A DNA stretch of 64,000 nt from NCBI GenBank assembly GCA_949287905.1, contig CASEHX010000021.1, positions 1 to 64,000 on the forward strand. Reading direction: 5' to 3'. Positions 16,430 to 26,477 of the stretch are shown here, in pieces. The stretch comes from an uncultured Olsenella sp. Lineage in GTDB: Bacteria; Actinomycetota; Coriobacteriia; Coriobacteriales; Atopobiaceae. Within the stretch, counting starts at the first letter, position 1, and every line of letters starts with the position of its first letter. Below the pieces are notes generated by a model. It saw nothing but the letters and a program-made list of their open reading frames with translations. It did no database searches and was not told the DNA's origin. Both the position numbers and the translations under genes were made by a program.

Positions 16430-17571
16430 CACGCCTCCTCCGGATGATTCAATTGGGGACAGACCCCTTTTGAATCATCGGGCCCATGATTCAAAAGGGG
16501 TCTGTCCCCAATTGAATCATTCACGACGGCGCGGGCCTCGGGGCAGGGGGCGTGCATGAGGGCGTCCTCGTAGAGGGCGCGCACGAAGAGCTCCTCGGCG
16601 TCCTCGCGGGAGAGGCCGCGGCTGGCGAGAAACGCCAGCTGCTCGGGGCTCACGGAGCCGATCGTGGCGCCGTGGTTGCCGGCGACGTCGTCCTCGTCGC
16701 AGAGAATCGTGGGCAGCGTCTTGTTGACCACGTCGTCGCCCAGCACGAGCACGGTCTCGGCCTCGTTGCCCTGCGCGCCCTTGGCGCCGTGGACGAGGTC
16801 GATCGTGGTGCGCAGGCCCTTGCGCGCGGCGTCCTCGAGCACGCCGTTGTAGGCGAGCTCGGAGCGCGTGTTGCGGCCGCGCTGGCGCACGACCTCGTTG
16901 ATGTCCAGGACCTCCGTGCCGCAGGCGTGGTAGCGGCAGCCCAGGTCCACGCGCGCACGCTCGCCGGCGAGGTCGCAGGCAAAGCCCAGCGCGACGGTGC
17001 CGCCGCCGAGCAGGTACTGGTGCACGTCCACGCGGGCGTCGCGCGCCGCGGAGATGCCCACGCTCTCGAGGTGCTGCTGGCCCGCGCCCACGCCCACGTA
17101 CTCGTGCAGGTGGACGCGCGCGCCGGCCTCGGCGATGATGCGCACGAGAGACGCGGACGTGCCGGTCTCGCCGTCCTTCTCGCCCGCGCCCGCGGCCACG
17201 ACGATGGTGGCCTCGGCGCCGGAGCGCACCATCACGCCGGTGTCGGCGACGTCGCCCGTGCCCACGGCAACCACGATCGGCTCCTCGCGCCTCTCGCCGC
17301 GCGGGACCTCCACGTAGCGGGCGTCGGCCGCCTGGGACTCCACCCAGTCGGTGACCTTGCGACCCATGCCGCACTCCACGCCCTCAAAGAGGCGCGGCAG
17401 CGAGAAGTACACGTCGCCGGCACGGCTGTGCGCGGGCACCGTGAGCGTGATGTCGTTCGTGCGCAGGCGGTTCCACGTCTGCGCGGGGGCAACGTTGACG
17501 CGCTCGAGGGTGAGCTCGGGCGCGGCGCCCGCGGCGTCAGCGGCGAGCGCGCCGTTCTTCTCGGCCATCAT
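16429..17571 (-). CDS. sufD: Fe-S cluster assembly protein SufD
   Basis: 380 residues, SufB/SufD beta-helix family (RVNVAPAQTWNRL at the N-terminus, ACGTEVLDINEVVRQRGRNTRSELAYNGVL in the core, NHGATIGSVSPEQLAFLASRGLS near the C-terminus). It forms the SufBC2D scaffold with SufB and SufC. Residues about 351-376 are encoded by a double REP-like palindrome, giving an abnormal tail before the stop that overlaps the sufS start. The start codon overlaps the sufB stop (ATGATG, 17571 or 17568). Confidence 0.92.
   Translation of the reverse strand: MMAEKNGALAADAAGAAPELTLERVNVAPAQTWNRLRTNDITLTVPAHSRAGDVYFSLPRLFEGVECGMGRKVTDWVESQAADARYVEVPRGERREEPIVVAVGTGDVADTGVMVRSGAEATIVVAAGAGEKDGETGTSASLVRIIAEAGARVHLHEYVGVGAGQQHLESVGISAARDARVDVHQYLLGGGTVALGFACDLAGERARVDLGCRYHACGTEVLDINEVVRQRGRNTRSELAYNGVLEDAARKGLRTTIDLVHGAKGAQGNEAETVLVLGDDVVNKTLPTILCDEDDVAGNHGATIGSVSPEQLAFLASRGLSREDAEELFVRALYEDALMHAPCPEARAVVNDSIGDRPLLNHGPDDSKGVCPQLNHPEEA
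16444..16520. repeat. Inverted pair of REP-like palindromes inside the sufD 3' end
   Basis: Two 35-bp copies (16444-16478 and 16486-16520) in opposite orientation around a 7-bp spacer form one perfect 77-bp palindrome. Both share the same AATTGGGG variant on the outer side. The whole unit is in frame within sufD. Confidence 0.92.
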
Positions 17572-18995
17572 CCGATCGCCCCTTCCATCTCGAGCTTGAT
17601 GAGGTTGTTCATCTCCACGGCGTACTCCATCGGGAGCTCCTTGGAGACGGGGTTGGCAAAGCCGTTGACCACGAGCGTGCGCGCCTCGGCCTCGGAGCAG
17701 CCGCGGCTCATGAGGTAGAGCACCGTGTCGTCCGAGATGCGGCCGATCGTGGCCTCGTGGCCCACCTGCGCGGTGGCGTTGCGCACGTCCATCGCGGGGA
17801 TGGTGTCCGAGCGGGAGATGTCGTCGAGCATGAGGCTCTGGCAGCTCACGCTGCAGCGCGCGCGGTCCGCGTGCCGGCCGATCACCACGGAGCTGCGGAA
17901 CGTGTTCACGCCACCGTCCTTGGAGATGGACTTCGTGGAGACGGACGCCGTCGTGTCCGCGCCGTTCATGATCACCTTGCAGCCGGTGTCCAGGTCCTGA
18001 GTGGCCCCAGCGAAGGTGATGCCGGTGAACTCGCAGGTGCCGCGGTCGCCCGCCATGATGGTGGTGGGGTAGAGGTAGCTCACGTGGCTGCCAAAGCTGC
18101 CGGAGACCCATTCCATCTTGGCGTCCGTGCCGATCGTGGCGCGCTTGGTGTTGAGGTTGTACATGTTCTTGGACCAGTTCTCGATCGTGGAGTAGCGCAG
18201 GCGCGCGCCGTCCTTCACGAAGAGCTCCACGGCGCCGGCGTGGAGGTTGGCCTCGTAGTACTTGGGCGCGGAGCAGCCCTCGATGAAGTGCAGGTCGGCG
18301 CCGGGCTCCACGATGATGAGCGTGTGCTCAAACTGGCCCGCGCCCGCGGCGTTGAGACGGAAGTAGCTCTGCAGCGGGTAGGGCAGCGTCACGCCGGCGG
18401 GCACGTAGACAAAGGAGCCGCCCGACCACACGGCGTAGTGCAGCGCGGCGAACTTGTGGTCGGTGGGCGGGATCAGCGTGCCAAAGTACTCGTGCACCAC
18501 CGGCTCCCACGTGGGGTCGTGGAGGGCGTCCTCGATCGTGGTGTAGATGACGCCCTGCTCGGCCACCTCCTCGCGCATGTTGTGGTAGACGATCTCCGAG
18601 TCGTACTGGGCGCCCACGCCGGCGAGGCTCTCGCGCTCGGCCTCGGGAATGCCCAGGCGCTCGAAGGTGTCCTTGATGTCCTCGGGGACGTCGTCCCAGC
18701 TCTTGGCCTGCTTGGTCTTGGGCGAGACGTACGTGGAGATGTGGTCCAGGTCCAGGCCTTCGATGCTCGGACCCCAGTTGGGTGCCATCGGGCGCGCGTG
18801 GTAGAGGTCGAGCGCGCGCAGGCGCATCTCGAGCATCCACTCCGGCTCGTCCTTCTTCGCGGAGATCGCGCGGACGATCTCCGGCGTCAGGCCGTCGTCG
18901 TAGCGCTCGTAGCCCTCCTCGGACTTGGTGAAGTCATAGAGGGAGCGATCGACGTCGGCGACCTGCGTGCGGTTCTTGCTGCGCTCGTCGCTCAC
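17568..18995 (-). CDS. sufB: Fe-S cluster assembly protein SufB
   Basis: 475 residues. The C-terminal core contains TIGTDAKMEWVSGSFGS, YPTTIMAGDRGTCEFTGI and VGHEATIGRISDDTVLYLMSRG, typical of SufB. It is the main scaffold subunit on which the cluster forms. It starts 4 bp inside the end of sufC and its stop overlaps the sufD start, showing tight coupling. Confidence 0.95.
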   Translation of the reverse strand: MSDERSKNRTQVADVDRSLYDFTKSEEGYERYDDGLTPEIVRAISAKKDEPEWMLEMRLRALDLYHARPMAPNWGPSIEGLDLDHISTYVSPKTKQAKSWDDVPEDIKDTFERLGIPEAERESLAGVGAQYDSEIVYHNMREEVAEQGVIYTTIEDALHDPTWEPVVHEYFGTLIPPTDHKFAALHYAVWSGGSFVYVPAGVTLPYPLQSYFRLNAAGAGQFEHTLIIVEPGADLHFIEGCSAPKYYEANLHAGAVELFVKDGARLRYSTIENWSKNMYNLNTKRATIGTDAKMEWVSGSFGSHVSYLYPTTIMAGDRGTCEFTGITFAGATQDLDTGCKVIMNGADTTASVSTKSISKDGGVNTFRSSVVIGRHADRARCSVSCQSLMLDDISRSDTIPAMDVRNATAQVGHEATIGRISDDTVLYLMSRGCSEAEARTLVVNGFANPVSKELPMEYAVEMNNLIKLEMEGAIG

Positions 18996-19801
18996 TCGGC
19001 ATCACCGACCATGGGGCAGCCCGGACACTCCGCGCAGGCCGCGTCGTCCTGGCCCGCCCCGCGCTCGAAGCGCTCGAAGCCGTTCTTGTCGATGTCCGCG
19101 ATGAGCTCCGCCGGACCCTCGGCCACCATGCGGCCGTGCACCATGACGTGCGTGCGGTCCACCTCCAGGCGCTCGAGGATGCGCGTGTTGTGCGTGATCA
19201 CGATCAGCGCGCCGCCCACCTGCTCGCGATAGGCCTGGATGCCGCGGGAGACGATGCCCAGCGCGTCCACGTCCAGGCCGGAGTCGGTCTCGTCGAGGAT
19301 GGCCAGCTTGGGCTGGAGCAGCAGCAGCTGGAGCATCTCGATCTTCTTCTTCTCGCCGCCGGAGAAGCCCACGTTGAGCTCGCGCATGAGGAAGCCCTGG
19401 TCGAGCTCAAGCTGGTCGGCGATGGCGCCCACGCGCTCGCGGAACTTGCGCGCGGTGGTCTTGAGCTCCGGGCGCATCTGGCAGATCGAGCGCAGGAAGC
19501 TGTAGAGCGGCACGCCAGGCACCTCAACGGGCGCCTGGTAGGAGAGGAAGATGCCGGCGAGCGAGCGCTTGTCGGCGGAGAGCTCGGTGACGTCCGCGCC
19601 GTCGAACTCGATGCGGCCCCCGGTCACGCGGTAGGCGGGGTCACCCATGATGACGTGGCCGAGCGTGGACTTGCCGGCGCCGTTGGGGCCCATGAGGACG
19701 TGGCACTCGCCGGCGCCCACGGCCAGGTCGACGCCGTGCAGGATGGGCTTGTCCTCGGTGCCCGCAGAGAGGGCGCTCACGTTGAGCAGCTGAGTGGACA
19801 T
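18992..19801 (-). CDS. sufC: Fe-S cluster assembly ATPase SufC
   Basis: 269 residues. Walker A GPNGAGKST, signature-like FSGGEKKK and Walker B LAILDETDSGLD are the SufC versions of ABC motifs. First gene of the sufCBDSU-rrf2 operon. The C-terminus has extra cysteines (ACAECPGC), beyond the usual length of about 250. ATG at 19801 with an AGGAAAGG-like SD. Confidence 0.95.
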   Translation of the reverse strand: MSTQLLNVSALSAGTEDKPILHGVDLAVGAGECHVLMGPNGAGKSTLGHVIMGDPAYRVTGGRIEFDGADVTELSADKRSLAGIFLSYQAPVEVPGVPLYSFLRSICQMRPELKTTARKFRERVGAIADQLELDQGFLMRELNVGFSGGEKKKIEMLQLLLLQPKLAILDETDSGLDVDALGIVSRGIQAYREQVGGALIVITHNTRILERLEVDRTHVMVHGRMVAEGPAELIADIDKNGFERFERGAGQDDAACAECPGCPMVGDAE

Positions 19802-19877
19802 GTTCCGCCTTTCCTGTGCGGGGGCGGCGGCTCCCGCACGCTCTTCTCGCGGGATGCTCGCCCGCGTCTTTTTCGCC

Positions 19878-19904
19878 TAATTCATAGTAATGAGTAGGGA
19901 ATTA
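19878..19904. promoter_or_regulatory. Candidate Rrf2/IscR-type operator upstream of sufC
   Basis: TAATTC (19878-19883) and GAATTA (19899-19904) flank an imperfect dyad with TAGTA/TACT steps, about 27 bp overall and AT-rich. Rrf2 regulators bind similar dyads near suf promoters, and the rrf2 gene is in this operon. Inference only. Confidence 0.5.
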
Positions 19905-20075
19905 AAGACAAGGGTCGGCCGAGAAAAACCGTGCGCTCACAACAAATCCTACTAGCTTGGGGGCATTTTGGGGCGGCGACCACATCCTTTTGCGGCCGCG
20001 TTACGGCTGCGGGGCGTTTCCCTGCCGAGAAGTACCATGTGCGCTGGCACTCGACCAGGGGAGGTGGTTCTCGGC

Positions 20076-21137
20076 ATGGACGCGTGGAAGCGGCTCGGCG
20101 GCTTCATCGGGAGCCACATGGCGTTTGTCTCGCCGGCGTGCGTGGTGCTGGGCGTGCTGTTTCCGCAGATCGGCGTGCTCAAGCCGCTCGTGGTGCCGCT
20201 ATTTGCCTTCATGACCTTCCAGAGCTCGCTCTCAAACACCTTCGCCAACCTCGGCCGCACGCTGCGCCACCCGGCGCCGATGCTGGTCTCGCTGCTGCTC
20301 GCCGCCGTCGTCATGCCCGCGGTGGCATGTGCGCTCGCCACGGTGCTCTTTGGCGCCAACCCCAACCTCGTCTGCGGCATCGTTCTGGAGTACTGCGTGC
20401 CCGTGGCCGTGGTCTCGGCCATGTGGACCAACATGCTCGGGGGCGACCCGGCACTCTCGCTCGCCACGATCCTCGTCTCCACGGTGGCGGCGCCGTTCAC
20501 GATACCGCTCACGCTGCACGTGCTTCTCGGCCAGACGGTGGAGGTGGACGCCGCGCGGATGATGGGGGAGATGGTGGTCTCCATCGCGCTGCCGGCGCTC
20601 GCGGGTACGCTGGCCAACGACCTCACGCGCGGGCGGGCGTCGCGCGATCTCTCGCCGGTCATCGCCCCGGCGGCAAAGCTCGCGCTCGTGGCCGTCATCC
20701 TGACCAACTCCACGGGCGTGGCCCCCTACGTGCGCAACCTCGCGCCCACGCTCGTTGCGGTGGCTGCGTTCATCGGTGCCTTCGCGGCGTGTGGCTACGC
20801 CGCCGGGCTTCTCGCCGCGCGCGCGATGCGCCTGCCCGACGACAAGCTCGCTTCGATGACCTACCTCGTGGGGATGCGCAACATATCGGCCGGGGCGGTG
20901 CTCGCGGGCGAGTACTTCCCGGCAGAGGTGATGTTTCCCGTGGTCATCGGCACGCTCTTCCAGCAGGTGCTGGCCGCCGGGTTTGGCAGCCTGCTGCGGA
21001 GGCTGCGCCGTCGCGAGGGCGGGGACGCGCGGGGCGCTCGGGGCTTGCGGGACGCGCGGGGCTCGCGGGGCGCGCGGGGCGCTCGGGGTGCGCGGGGCTT
21101 GCGGGGTTCACGGGGCTCAGGGGGCTCGCTCGCTTAG
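20076..21137 (+). CDS. Bile acid:sodium symporter (BASS) family transporter
   Basis: 353 residues with about nine or ten hydrophobic segments. VPLFAFMTFQSSLSNTF, EYCVPVAVVSAMWTNMLGGD and a late GMRNISAGAVLAGEYFP fit the BASS fold with crossing helices that bind Na+. ATG at 20076 with GGGGAGGT upstream; the longer reading lacks an SD. The substrate is not evident; many bacterial BASS proteins carry pantoate or other organic anions rather than bile acids. The last 38 or so residues are Arg-Gly-Ala repeats encoded by short tandem repeats. Confidence 0.8.
   Translation: MDAWKRLGGFIGSHMAFVSPACVVLGVLFPQIGVLKPLVVPLFAFMTFQSSLSNTFANLGRTLRHPAPMLVSLLLAAVVMPAVACALATVLFGANPNLVCGIVLEYCVPVAVVSAMWTNMLGGDPALSLATILVSTVAAPFTIPLTLHVLLGQTVEVDAARMMGEMVVSIALPALAGTLANDLTRGRASRDLSPVIAPAAKLALVAVILTNSTGVAPYVRNLAPTLVAVAAFIGAFAACGYAAGLLAARAMRLPDDKLASMTYLVGMRNISAGAVLAGEYFPAEVMFPVVIGTLFQQVLAAGFGSLLRRLRRREGGDARGARGLRDARGSRGARGARGARGLRGSRGSGGSLA
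21025..21127 (+). repeat. Roughly 9-bp GC-rich tandem repeats encoding an Arg/Gly tail
   Basis: Repeated GCGCGGGGC / GCTCGGGGC-type units lie within the 3' end of the BASS gene and encode Arg-Gly-Ala/Ser-Arg-Gly. The repeats are in frame and positively charged. Confidence 0.8.
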
Positions 21138-21154
21138 GAAGCGGGGGTGGTTGG

Positions 21155-21325
21155 AGGCCTGCCGCCCCCTGGCGCTTAGGATTTAGGGCAAGAAGAGGCC
21201 CGCCGCCCCTTGGCGCTTAGGATTTTGCGGCATAAGAGACCTGCCGCCTTTTGGCGCTTAGGATTTTGCGGCAGAAGAGGGTGCATGGCTCCCCGACGCT
21301 TAGAGATTTGGCCCAGAAGAGGACC
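21155..21325. repeat. About four tandem copies of a 41-bp repeat
   Basis: The word CGCTTAG recurs at 21173, 21214, 21255 and 21297 (steps of 41, 41 and 42 bp) within units resembling GCCGCCCCTTGGCGCTTAGG plus ATTTTGCGGCAGAAGAGG. It starts just after the BASS stop. The rest of the spacer to 21499 shows no convincing gene; 21326-21400 contains a loose GC-rich inverted repeat. Confidence 0.8.
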
Positions 21326-21499
21326 CGCGCGGGCGGGTGCGGACAAAAGCCCAGTTGAGCTCTGAGCCGCGCGCCCGCCTTTTGCTCCGTGGGTCTGTCA
21401 AAGGCTCTTCTCCCCCAAATCCTTAAGCACAAACTCGGCGTGAGCCTCCAACCGCCCCGAAAGCTAAGCAGCACGCCCGACGGGGGCGCAGGCCGGGCG

Positions 21500-21598
21500 C
21501 TACTGGCGGCGACGCACGCGCGGGCGAATCCGGCCGTCGTCCAGGATGACGGCGAGCCCTGCGACAACGACAAGTGCTATGAAGATGATCCGCTTCAT
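21500..21598 (-). CDS. Possible 32-residue membrane peptide
   Basis: Small ORF with ATG at 21598 and a good SD (GAGAGGAGCC) about 5 bp upstream. It encodes a Lys-Arg start, a hydrophobic stretch IIFIALVVVAGLAVIL and a basic tail (RIRPRVRRRQ). The design (single membrane segment, positive ends) resembles small membrane peptides or type I toxins, but no family is recognised. It is alone in a spacer of more than 600 bp. Confidence 0.45.
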   Translation of the reverse strand: MKRIIFIALVVVAGLAVILDDGRIRPRVRRRQ

Positions 21599-21768
21599 GA
21601 TGGCTCCTCTCTCGTTTGCTGGAACCATCCTCGCAACCGAGACGTCCCGAAGCCATCGAACCCCCTTACAACCACCTTTCTCTTTCGTAAGGTTGCAAAG
21701 CTGAGACGGGGTCCCTCTCGCCGTCGCGCCCTGTCGTAGAATGGTGCGCAGTGTAGATTGGAGGACTC

Positions 21769-22085
21769 ATGCCCCTTACCAGAGAAGACGTCGCAGGCAT
21801 CGCGGACTACGCGCGGATCGCGCTCACGCCCGAGGAGCTCGACGAGATGACCGCGTACATGAACGATGCCGTTGACCTGCTCGAGCCCATTCGCGCCTAC
21901 GACCTCGAGGGCGTGGAGCCCACGTTCCACCCCATCGGAGACCTCTCCAACGTGATGGGGGAGGACGTTCCGGACGACGCGGTGCGTCACCTGCCCGTGG
22001 ACGTGGCGCTGAAGAACGCCGGCGCGTCCCGCGACCGCAGCTTCCGCGTGCCGTCCATCCTCGGCGACCAGGGGGGTGACCGCTA

Positions 22086-22086
<1 letters not shown>
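21769..22086 (+). CDS. gatC: Asp-tRNA(Asn)/Glu-tRNA(Gln) amidotransferase subunit GatC
   Basis: 105 residues. LTREDVAGIADYARIALTPEE and a conserved DR at the end (SRDRSFRVPSIL) are standard for GatC, which wraps and stabilises GatA. First gene of gatCAB, with SD GGAGGA before the ATG; its end overlaps the start of gatA by a base. Confidence 0.94.
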
Positions 22087-23590
<1,504 letters not shown>

Positions 23591-23594
<4 letters not shown>

Positions 23595-25099
23595 AGAAGC
23601 TCGCCGAGGTCCTCAAGGACTGGGAGGCCGTGATCGGCCTGGAGGTCCACACCGAGCTCACCACGCTCGAGACCAAGATGTTCTGCAACTGCCGTCTCTC
23701 CCACGACGACGAGCCCAACACCAACGTCTGCCCCGTCTGCCTGGGCATGCCGGGTGCGCTGCCCGTGCCCAACGAGAAGGCCATCGAGTCGATCGTCATG
23801 GCGGGCCTTGCCACCAACTGCCAGATCATGCGCCACTCCATGTTCTACCGGAAGCACTACTTCTACCCGGACATGGCCAAGAACTTCCAGACCACGCAGG
23901 GTCCCGTGGCGTTCTGCATGCACGGCCAGCTTGACCTGGAGGTTTCCGGCGCCGGCGCCAAGGAGCGCCCGGACTCCACGGTGGAGAAGGACGCCGACGG
24001 CGGCTACGTGGCGCCCATCCGCATCCTGCGCATCCACATGGAGGAGGACGCCGCCAAGATGGTGCACGTGGGCGGCGAGGAGGGCCGCATCGGCGGCGCG
24101 GCGGAGTCCCTCATCGACTACAACCGCTGCGGCACGCCGCTCATCGAGCTCGTCACCGAGCCCGACCTGCGCACGCCCGAGGAGGCGCGCCTCTTCATGG
24201 AGAAGCTGCGCCAGACGTTCCTCACGCTCGGCATCTCCGACTGCTCGCTCGAGAGCGGCTCGATGCGCTGCGACGGCAACATTTCCCTCCGCCGCCGCGG
24301 CGAGACCAAGTTTGGCACCAAGACCGAGATGAAGAACATCAACTCGTTCAAGAGCCTGCACGACGCGCTCGAGTACGAGATCTGCCGCCAGGCCGAGGTG
24401 CTCGAGGAGGGCGGCATCGTCTACCAGGAGACGCGCCACTGGGAGCCCTCGCGGCGCCGCACCGTGGTCATGCGCGTCAAGGAGACCGCTGACGACTACC
24501 GCCTCTTCCCGGACCCGGACCTCGCGCCCTTTGACCTCACGGACGAGTTCATCGACCGCTGCCGCTCGCGCATCCCGGAGCTGCCGGACGCCAAGCGCGA
24601 CCGCTACATGGCCGACTTTGGCCTCAAGCGCGCCGACGCCGCCCAGCTCGCGGGCGACCCGACGGTCGCGGCCTTCTTCGAGGAGACGCTGGCTGCGGCG
24701 GGCGAGAAGAATGTGGAGACCGTGGCCAAGGTCATGGTGAACCTCGTCCCCAGCTACGACGCCCTCACGCCGGCGCAGGTCGCGAGCCTCTCGGGGCTTC
24801 TCGCCGAGGATGCGATCACGTTCGCCCAGGCACGCGAGGTGCTTGACGCGGTCAACGGCACCAGTGAGGACCCGGCCGCCTACGTGGACGCCCACGGCAT
24901 GCGCCAGTCCACGGACGAGGGCGCGCTCGGCGCGATCGTCGACGAGGTGCTCGCGCGCTGCACCGACCAGGTCCAGCAGTATCGCGACGGCAACAAGAAG
25001 GTGCTCGGGTTCCTCGTGGGCCAGTGCATGAAGGCGGCCAAGGGCTCCGGCAACCCCAAGGCCTTCAACAAGATGCTGGCGGAGAAGCTCGAGGGGTAG
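23591..25099 (+). CDS. gatB: Asp-tRNA(Asn)/Glu-tRNA(Gln) amidotransferase subunit GatB
   Basis: 502 residues. The N-terminal catalytic part starts WEAVIGLEVHTEL, includes CNCRLSHDDEPNTNVCPVCLGMPG and RIHMEEDAAK, and is followed by the C-terminal YqeY-like tRNA-binding tail (SGNPKAFNKMLAEKL). It phosphorylates the misacylated tRNA and transfers ammonia. Last gene of the operon; repeat elements start about 6 bp downstream. Confidence 0.95.
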
Positions 25100-25105
25100 G
25101 GGCCC

Positions 25106-25195
25106 GGAGCACGCAGCGAGACCCCGTAGGGTCCGGCGCTCGGACAGCTTGCCGAGAAGAGCGCTCGGCAGGACCTCGCGGCGGACCTTCAGGGG
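25106..25195. repeat. Palindromic repeat element, copy C (reversed)
   Basis: GTCCGGCGCTCGGACAG (25131 on) and CCTCGCGGCGGAC (to about 25186) are the reverse complement of the conserved ends of the copies at 1-92 and 9573-9662. The inner hairpin is different (TGCCGAG/CTCGGCA). Outer bases CCCC-GTAG-GGTCCG and CGGACC-TTCA-GGGG pair imperfectly. Lies directly downstream of gatB. Confidence 0.7.
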
Positions 25196-25268
25196 AGAAG
25201 GGCGACGGCCTCGCACGCAGGACTGCGCTTCGCGAAAGATCCTGCTTGGCGAGGTCGTCGCCCTTCTC
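25195..25268. repeat. Inverted repeat with 20-bp arms
   Basis: GAGAAGGGCGACGGCCTCGC (25195-25214) is repeated inverted at 25249-25268 with one mismatch, around a 34-bp interior with its own small stem (AGGA/TCCT). It directly adjoins copy C on one side and the 72-bp array on the other. Confidence 0.75.
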
Positions 25269-25280
25269 GCCCCGACCCGC

Positions 25281-25650
25281 CCGTACTTCTTGGCTGCTCT
25301 TCTGACACGAATCGCGTCGAGTGCGCGCCGGAGGCGGGGCCGGGGCGCGCATTGGGCGAGAAGAGCGTCCGCTCGTACACGAATCGCGTCGAGTGCGCGC
25401 CGGAGGCGGGGCCGGAGCGCGCAGTGGGCGAGAAGAGCGTCCGCTCGTACACGAATCGCGTCGAATGCGCGCCGGAGGCAGGGCCAGAGCGCGCAGTGGG
25501 CGAGAAGAGCGTCCGCTCGGACACGAATCGCGTCGAGTGCGCGCCTGAGGCGGGGCCGGGGCGCGCATTGGACGAGAAAAACGTCCATTTGGACACGAAT
25601 CGCGTCGAGTGCGCGGAAGCCAGCGCGCACTCGACGCGTTTCTTGGCGCC
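25281..25650 (+). repeat. 72-bp tandem repeat array 1, with closing hairpin
   Basis: The word ACACGAATCGCGTCGA recurs at 25305, 25377, 25449, 25521 and 25593, exactly 72 bp apart, giving four full units and a final partial one. Each unit contains a TGCGCGC...GCGCGCA hairpin and most end with a GTCC-nnnn-GGAC palindrome. The array begins with CCGTACTTCTTGGCTGCTC and ends with CGCGTCGAGTGCGCG paired to a single inverted CGCGCACTCGACGCG followed by TTTCTT. The 25651-25706 remainder is C-rich. No gene is called; frames through it are by-products of the 24-codon period. Confidence 0.95.
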
Positions 25651-25706
25651 CGCGGCCCGCAGCGCCCGCAGCAGCGAGAAGGACGTGTAGGCAGAGCGTT
25701 CTGCGG

Positions 25707-26126
25707 CTATCCGAGCGTGGCGCAGTACGCGCGGGCATCCATGCTAGGGACCCACGACCCGCGATAGGCGGAAGTGTCGCGCGTGATGATGGCCTCGGCG
25801 CCCAGAAGCTCCGCCGTCGCGCGCACGATGCCGTCCTCAAGGTCCGGCTCGTCCGAAGCGAAGGCCTCGTCCAGGACGGGACCCGTAAGCTCCGCCACCT
25901 CCATCAGCGCGCGGAAGTCATCCAGCCGCGCCCGTACGAGAGGCTCATCGTGATAGTGACGGCACAGGATGTAATAGGCGTCCTTGATGCCGGCGGCAAG
26001 GATGACCGGCGTCTTGTCCTGTGACGAGAGCAACGCCTCAAGCAAGTCGACGGCATCACGGTGTTTCTCGCGCGTTGCGCTGAGGTAGTCGAGGATGATG
26101 TTGGTGTCGAGCACGACCCTACCCAA
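25707..26126 (-). CDS. PIN domain ribonuclease toxin (VapC-like)
   Basis: 139 residues. VVLDTNIILDYL supplies the first acidic residue, and later acidic residues (Glu in DLEDGIVRATAELLGAEAIITRDTSAY) complete the PIN site. Such toxins cleave tRNA or rRNA. The TTG start at 26126 overlaps the antitoxin stop and has TGAGG upstream, so expression is coupled to the antitoxin. The pair lies between two 72-bp arrays. Confidence 0.85.
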   Translation of the reverse strand: MGRVVLDTNIILDYLSATREKHRDAVDLLEALLSSQDKTPVILAAGIKDAYYILCRHYHDEPLVRARLDDFRALMEVAELTGPVLDEAFASDEPDLEDGIVRATAELLGAEAIITRDTSAYRGSWVPSMDARAYCATLG

Positions 26127-26409
26127 AGCGCCTCACCCGCTCCTCGTCAAGTAACTCGCGGTCGCTCTTGTCCCCAGCCCAAGCCGGCTCGCGCGAGGCG
26201 TCCTGTTCGATGGACGTTGTGAGCGCATGAAGGCGCTCGAGGCGCGCGCGACGGCTGGCGGCCTCTGAATCCGCCGGACGAATGATTACCCACGGACGGT
26301 TGTTCTTGAGCACCACGAGCTCGGTGCCCAACTCGTTGACCTGCGCGGTCAGCTCGCTGAACCGGTTCTTTGCCTCGCGGACCCCAACCGCCTCAAGCCG
26401 CTCTCCCAT
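26119..26409 (-). CDS. Phd/YefM-type antitoxin
   Basis: 96 residues. The N-terminus GVREAKNRFSELTAQVNE is the DNA-binding Phd/YefM fold, followed by VVLKNNRPWVIIRP and an acidic/basic C-terminal toxin-binding tail. ATG at 26409 with GAGAGGGGG upstream; a TTG at 26424 is less likely because it would consume the SD. It should repress its own promoter through the palindrome at 26426-26453. Confidence 0.85.
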   Translation of the reverse strand: MGERLEAVGVREAKNRFSELTAQVNELGTELVVLKNNRPWVIIRPADSEAASRRARLERLHALTTSIEQDASREPAWAGDKSDRELLDEERVRRFG

Positions 26410-26425
26410 GGTGCCCCCTCTCAAA

Positions 26426-26453
26426 GTGGCTACATTATACCCAATGTAGCCAC
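26426..26453 (-). promoter_or_regulatory. Toxin-antitoxin operator with embedded -10
   Basis: Perfect 11-bp inverted repeat GTGGCTACATT/AATGTAGCCAC around ATACCC. Read on the minus strand the centre gives GGGTATAATG, a good -10 box (TATAAT), about 20-30 bp before the antitoxin ATG. This fits autoregulation by the antitoxin or the complex. Confidence 0.8.
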
Positions 26454-26477
26454 ATCAAAACCCATAAGTTGGAGCGA

